From NCBI GenBank assembly GCA_021234155.1, contig JAJEKV010000046.1, positions 6,951,012 to 7,015,011 of the forward strand: DNA of 64,000 bases. Reading direction: 5' to 3'. The notes beneath the pieces were generated by a model that saw only the letters and a program-made list of their open reading frames with translations, was not told where the DNA came from and searched no databases. Below are positions 59,542-64,000 of this stretch, piece by piece (position 1 is the stretch's first letter; each line of letters begins with the position of its first letter). This DNA is from Isoetes taiwanensis. Lineage: Eukaryota; Streptophyta; Lycopodiopsida; Isoetales; Isoetaceae. The position numbers and the translations under genes are program-made.

Positions 59542-60805
59542 GATGGTAACATCTTCATACCCGAGTATAATATTGTAAGAAAAGGAATGCAGTTTGAGAT
59601 TGAAAATTTATTTATTGATGATACATTGGATGGGAAGAGTTGCTTCCAACGCTACAAGGAGTTCACTTATTGGAGAAAACTTGTACAAATTGGGTCAATC
59701 GAAAGTTTTCTTGCGTACAATTACAATGGAAAGCTAAGTGTTCATGCTAAAGGCAAGTACATGGAATTAACCTTAAAGAAGCCACGGGGGAGAAACAATC
59801 GTCTTGTTAAATCTGATTTTTTGATGGAGGATTTCGGGAACGTAGTTGACAAGGTGAAAGCTCAAATGTTAGAGGTACAAAATTCTTCTCATCATGACGT
59901 TAAAATCTCTTCTTCTTCTTCTTCTTCTTCTCATCATGATTAGGTTCTTGATTTTTTCTGATTTTTTCTGATTTTTTCTGATTTTTTCAGATTTTTTCAG
60001 ATTTTTCTAATTTGCGGGTTTTGTTTTCCTAGTTTTTCTCAAAAATCAGATTCTTGTGATAATATCAAGTGTGCAATTCAACTAGATTTTGATTTCTTCC
60101 ATTGATATGCAGGCTGCAAATGCTTTAGCAGATGAGCTTCGATCTCGTTTTCCACCAGATGATGTTTTGGACGCCATAGGCATTGTTTTCCCACACACAT
60201 GGAGTCATGCAAACTCAAGTGCAAGTATTCATAAGTCTTTTCAAGCAAAATCAACGGTAATAGAAAAGTATTTTTGTTGTGACAAAATTTTTGTTGATGG
60301 CCGCATTAATGGGCTATTGGATTATGATAAGCTGAAAGCACAAGCACCTCTTTTTGGTGATACAATGTACAAGCAATTTGCTCAACTTGAGAAGCCAACA
60401 GAGTTTGGAGCTGTGACTCGTCTATGGCAAAAGCTTGCATCTAATAGCTTATTACGCGTGGCAATCTCTGAGTACTTTAGACTCGCAGAGCTTTGTCTTT
60501 GCATGGTTTTGGGAAGTGTTCAAGATGAGAGGTGCTTCTCCACTATGAGTTTTGTGAAGAACAAGCTTAGAAATAGGCTTGATGATAATCTGGACGCTAC
60601 ATTGAGATTGTATGCATGTGATTATGATCTATATACTTTTCCATATGAAAGGGTATTCGAACTTTGGAATGATGCTTGCAAACGCAGATCTGTAAGTAGA
60701 ACATATATGGTGGATCATGAGAGTACTTCGAGGATGCTTTCTGAAGTGCAGACAGATGGTGGTGACAAAGAAGAGAATACCAGCACCGTATTTTTTATTC
60801 GTTGA
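59542..60805 (+). pseudogene. hAT-like transposase, 3' part
   Basis: The frame continues directly from 53,430 after removal of the LINE: DGNIFIPEYNIVRKGMQFEI up to KAQMLE at about 59,873. There GAG|GTACAA is a plausible splice donor. The next exon starts at 60,111 (GATATGCAG|GCTGCAAAT) and reads AANALADELRSRFPPDD to the C-terminal hAT dimerisation domain (GSVQDERCFSTMSFVKNKLR, DDNLDATLRLYACDYDL) and the stop at 60,803-60,805. No stop interrupts this part. The candidate intron 59,874-60,110 holds a TTC run (59,910-59,930) and a TGATTTTTTC minisatellite (59,947-60,005). Confidence 0.85.
59947..60010. repeat. 12-bp minisatellite in the transposase intron
   Basis: Five to six units of GATTTTTTCTG or GATTTTTTCAG in tandem. 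Confidence 0.9.
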
Positions 60806-61241
60806 TGGTAAGTCTTCATGCAATTCTGTAAGTGATGATTATATTTTTTTGTTCATCGTGTTTTTTTGATGTGTTTAGGTTTTATCGAATGCAGGTGAAG
60901 CACATATCTCCTTTACATGTGTTCTATGATTATAACTATATCATAAACATGTTTTAGCTATCATTATAATTGCGCATTTATACTATTGGTCGTGATTTTC
61001 TTCTGTAGTACCTCATATTAATGATAAACCCATCATCTTCGTCCAAAAGCTTCGACTTTTGTTTAAATTATCATAGTCAATTTTGGCTAATATTTGCCTT
61101 TACAAATTGTCCAAGTGTAGCCAAATGATAGAAAGTTTTGGGCAAAAAAAATATGAAATTTAGCCAAACGAAAGAATTCATGATTGAGAAAAATCGCAGA
61201 ATTTAGCCAAGTGTTAGAAACTTCAGGTATTGATTTGAAGC
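60806..61241. other. 3' subterminal region of the hAT element
   Basis: AT-rich, with repeated words TTTGGCTAA, TAGCCAAAT, TTTAGCCAAAC and TTTAGCCAAG between 61,085 and 61,215, matching the words at the 5' end. No gene. Confidence 0.6.
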
Positions 61242-61297
61242 AAATTTAGCTAAAGTTATCCTGGCTACACTAAAATATAGGTGTAGTAATTTATTCC

Positions 61298-61309
61298 CTG
61301 CATATCGCC
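61298..61309. repeat. Direct repeat flanking the hAT-like element (right)
   Basis: CTGCATATCGCC, the partner of 49,455-49,466. Confidence 0.8.
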
Positions 61310-61336
61310 GCTACCTAGTTGCTCTGAAGAACACCG

Positions 61337-61349
61337 CACTTGCATAGTT
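61337..61349. repeat. Target-site duplication of the outer L1 LINE (right)
   Basis: CACTTGCATAGTT, the partner of 46,640-46,652. Confidence 0.88.
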
Positions 61350-62429
61350 ATCACAATGGTGCGAAAATGTGTACGCATCAACAAGTCTTCCAAGGGGCAA
61401 CCCATTGATGCGTTAGCATCTTGTTGGTTCATAATTTTACGATTGTTCATTATGTTAGGAATAACTTACATAAGGTAAGAGCTTGGCAACCCAAGGAGAA
61501 GCATGCGGAGGAAGCCATTTCCGGATATAATCTGGGCCTAAAATAGGTGACAGTCACAGAATGTGCTCCCGTCCCACCCTTTTGAAATAATCGGATAATC
61601 CGAGCCCTTTCTAACATCTCTTTTTGACATAAAATCTTTATTGCAATCACCAATTAAATGAGCAAGAGATGCAGGAATTTAGTACTGCAATATTTACACA
61701 GGATTATAGGGAGCTCATGTCCTTGCAAGCGTTTCAAGGTTGAATCTGAAACGCATAAGGCCACAGGGGCAAATAGAAAGATAGTCGATTCGACATGTCA
61801 TATTTTGGTTCAAATTTAGCACCATAAAACAGTTTCGACGCCTCCATGTTCATCCATCTTTTCATCAAAAAAAGAAAAACTAGAACGATGGGCGTGCTCT
61901 CAAGACCTCGATTTTGGCTACAGTTTTCACTACAACTTCTACCACAAAAATATGAGAGGTTCAACAATAAATAGGACCCATCTGATTGCTTCCATACTTT
62001 GAGATAAACATATTTTGGTAGAATAGAACCTTGGCTGGGCTTATCTACTCCTTTGTTTTACTTTGAGCTTGTATATGATTTTCAAAGATTGCTTGCCATT
62101 TTATGCCAAAATCTAAAATGTTATTGACTGGTGTATAATCCTTGGGGCAATAAAATTACCAGATACATCTTTGAAACGGACCAGGTGAGGATCCAAACTT
62201 TTGCCCTTGATCAACGTCGTCTCCACAGAGATTTCTTGAAAGCAAGCAATTTAGATTGTTTGCTTTTGCGACTGAAAGGAAAGACCCATGTGGAAAATGG
62301 CAGGCTTTAAAAAATGCCAATATGAGATGGCCGCCAACGTAAAATATTATCTCTCATATACAGAGGGTAGCGCACTCATACTCTTCTTCAGAATGTAATG
62401 AAACAGGAAGACAGTGAGCATCAAAAGGC
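61350..62429. other. Non-coding stretch
   Basis: Nothing recognised; short ORFs on the minus strand match no family I know. GGGGCAACCC at 61,396-61,405 recalls the hairpin word at 26,787 and 40,705, without its partner. Confidence 0.4.
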
Positions 62430-63592
62430 AGCAGGACAGGAGAACCAAAATCAGTCATGTGAAGGGGTTAGAGTGTTAAAACCAGTTCCATTGGGTGGAC
62501 ATGTTGCACCAGAAGGGAATGGGGCTGTGTGAGATGAAGTCGATGTAGGGCAAAAATGTGATGGAGCTAATGTCGTGCAGAAATGGGTTGAAGTAGGAGG
62601 AGTTTGAGAACCAGAAACAGTTGTGAGGGGTGACATGGACCTGGCATCCAAAGTTGTTGGAGCAAGGGCAGCTGCAGGAGATAGAGAACCAGCACCAGCT
62701 GTGTGAGATGGAATAACACTAGAAAGAGATGGAGGTGGCATAGTATCAAATGGAGCAGAGAAGAAGATGGCAAACCAAAAGCAGTTGTGCAGGATGATGG
62801 TGATGTAGCACCAGAAAGTGATGGAGCAGATGTAGCACCAAAAAGAATTGGATGAACAGAAGAAGATTGAGAATTAGAAATACTGGGATTCAATAAAGGA
62901 CATGTAGCATCAGAAAGGGATGGAGCTGGCATGGCACTTGGACATGAAGAACCAAAAAGAGTTATATGAGATAAAGGAGATATAGCACCTGAAATGGATG
63001 GAGATGATCTCGCACCAAAAGGGGGAGAAAGAGATTTTTGAGAACCAAAAACAATTTTATGGGATGAAGGAATTGTAGAACCAAAAGCACGTGAAGTAGC
63101 ACCAAACGGTGTTGACAGAGACTGGCCAAAAACAAAGGTAGATGAAGGGGTTATGGCAGGACACAGAGCTGAAGGACCAAAAGCGAAAGTAGATGAAGCA
63201 GCTGTCACACCAAAAGAAAATGGGGCTGATGTAGCACTAAAGGAAGTTAGAGAAGGCGGACAAAAGCCAGTTGTGCAAGAGGAAGGAGATTTAGCCGCAG
63301 ATGGCAAAGAAGGGGCTGCTTTCCTTTGTACAAATCTAAGGTCAATCAATCTACTGCCAAGTTGAGTCGTTGCAGAAGGGGATAGACGACTAAAACCAGA
63401 TATATGAGAAGGGGAGATAAGGGGTGGAGTTGATGTAGCACCTAATGGGCTGCTTGGAGCAAGAGAAGACAAAGAGGAATTTAAAACAGTCATGTAGGAT
63501 GAAGGAGATGTAGCACCAACATGGGACAGGTCACCTAACAGGCTGCTTGGAGCGAAAGAAGACGAGGAAGAGTTGGAAACAGTCATGTGCAT
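62430..63592 (-). pseudogene. FxFG/FG-repeat-rich segment, possible nucleoporin (NUP1/NUP136-like) fragment
   Basis: A minus-strand frame from 63,592 encodes a Ser/Pro/Ala/Thr-rich, low-complexity protein with spaced FG dipeptides, including FSFG, FAFG and FVFG, plus TPFGATSRAFG, PPFGARSS and LFGSS. This spacing is typical of disordered FG nucleoporins, which contact NTF2 and importins in the nuclear pore. A 31-residue internal duplication is visible (MTVSNSSSSSFAPSSLLG, then MTVLNSSLSSLAPSSPLG). The frame shifts near 62,760 and continues to a stop at about 62,451. No structured domain is present. It may be an exon of a gene extending beyond 64,000, a pseudogene, or an unrelated low-complexity ORF. 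Confidence 0.5.
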
Positions 63593-64000
63593 TGTTCACC
63601 AACATGTACAACCTAAAGCAGGCATTTCGAACTTTTACTATTCTTATCGCACATTTATTGGAGGCTACATCAATGTCTACATCTTGAATGCACATGTTTT
63701 CATAGAATGAGAACAGAATTTGGTGGCCGGAAGGAAACTATCATGGATAAAAAGAGGCAGATCATTGGGACAATGGGAGATCGATCAATCAGTAGGACGC
63801 GGGGAAAATCTTTGAGCATAAAAAACACCCAGATTGGACACCTCAAACGAAATATTCTATGTCTAATGCTAGATACTTTACACACTTCATCTATTAGAAG
63901 GATTGTGCTCCAGTGGTACATACAAAAATATCAATCACAAAAAGACATATCTGAAAATTATTAGCAACAGCTTCTATCTCAAAAACTGCAAAAGAAGACC
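63593..64000. other. Window edge, nothing recognised
   Basis: Two overlapping ORFs of 73 and 85 codons lie on opposite strands and neither is recognisable. Confidence 0.35.

Larger units (their letters stand above)
49467..61297 (+). mobile_element. hAT-like DNA transposon, 11.8 kb including a nested LINE
   Basis: The ends are defined by the 12-bp direct repeat and by inverted terminal words: GGAATAATTTA at 49,469 and its relative GGAATAAATTA on the other strand ending at 61,297. Inside each end lie several TTTAGCCAAA-type words (49,480-49,580 and 61,085-61,265), like the subterminal transposase-binding repeats of hAT elements. A second imperfect inverted match is GGCTAAGGTTAGCCAAATT against GGATAACTTTAGCTAAATTT. 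It encodes one transposase. Without the nested LINE it is about 5.7 kb. Confidence 0.8.
46651..61336 (-). mobile_element. Outer L1 LINE, 5'-truncated, interrupted by a hAT-like element
   Basis: The poly(A) tail is the T-run at 46,651-46,668. LINE sequence runs on the minus strand from there to 49,466, is interrupted by the element at 49,467-61,297, and resumes for about 40 bp (61,298-61,336). There it stops at a 13-bp target-site duplication. Joining 61,336-61,298 to 49,454 restores the plant L1 phrase VFFRATR*RRYAASMASLAL. Without its insert the LINE is about 2.85 kb, so its 5' truncation lies between the endonuclease and the reverse transcriptase. Confidence 0.88.

Overview
The window looks like nuclear DNA of a large-genome land plant. 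It carries a two-exon plant-type NTF2 gene, PLS-class PPR repeats, plant L1-type LINEs with a C-terminal zinc-binding domain, miniature LTR elements primed by initiator tRNA-Met, and long AG and AC microsatellites. A fern or another non-seed vascular plant is my best guess, but the sequence alone does not settle it. There are no bacterial operons, CRISPR arrays or rRNA genes. The only gene that looks intact is NTF2, at 35,361-36,054. An alpha/beta-hydrolase (41.1-44.4 kb), a PPR gene (26.9-29.1 kb) and a possible FG-repeat nucleoporin fragment (62.4-63.6 kb) are broken or degraded. Nearly everything else is transposon-derived or repetitive.

Layout. 1-5 kb: anonymous sequence and a dead pogo/Tigger-like transposase on the minus strand. 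5.5-6.1 kb: the 3' end of an L1 LINE. 6.2-7.6 kb: tandem duplications and a foldback hairpin. 8.2-13.0 kb: a long inverted repeat with near-identical arms, one arm split by a 5'-truncated L1 LINE flanked by a perfect 14-bp target-site duplication (TSD). 14.1-14.6 kb: a complete 451-bp miniature LTR element (TRIM) with a 5-bp TSD. 16-20.7 kb: anonymous AG-rich sequence with degenerate duplications and LINE remnants. 20.9-22.7 kb: giant microsatellites and a tandem array of TRIM pieces. 22.7-26.7 kb: four remnants of a second LINE lineage, which ends in 4-5-bp tandem tails instead of poly(A). 26.9-30.1 kb: PPR pseudogene and repeats. 30.3-31.4 kb: a LINE endonuclease remnant. 35-44.4 kb: a small genic island (NTF2 and the hydrolase pseudogene), split by a tandemly duplicated non-coding unit carrying tRNA-like boxes and a TTCTAGAA-rich array.

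46.6-61.3 kb is a three-level nest resolved from its target-site duplications. An L1 LINE (46,651-61,336; TSD CACTTGCATAGTT) was interrupted by a hAT-like element (49,467-61,297; direct repeat CTGCATATCGCC). The hAT transposase gene was in turn interrupted in frame by a GC-rich LINE with a GGAA tail (53,431-59,541; TSD GATGG). Virtual removal of each insert restores the reading frame or target sequence of its host, which gives a relative chronology. The most interesting candidates are this nest, the TRIM family with a tRNA-like split promoter next to its primer-binding site, and the satellite-tailed LINE lineage.
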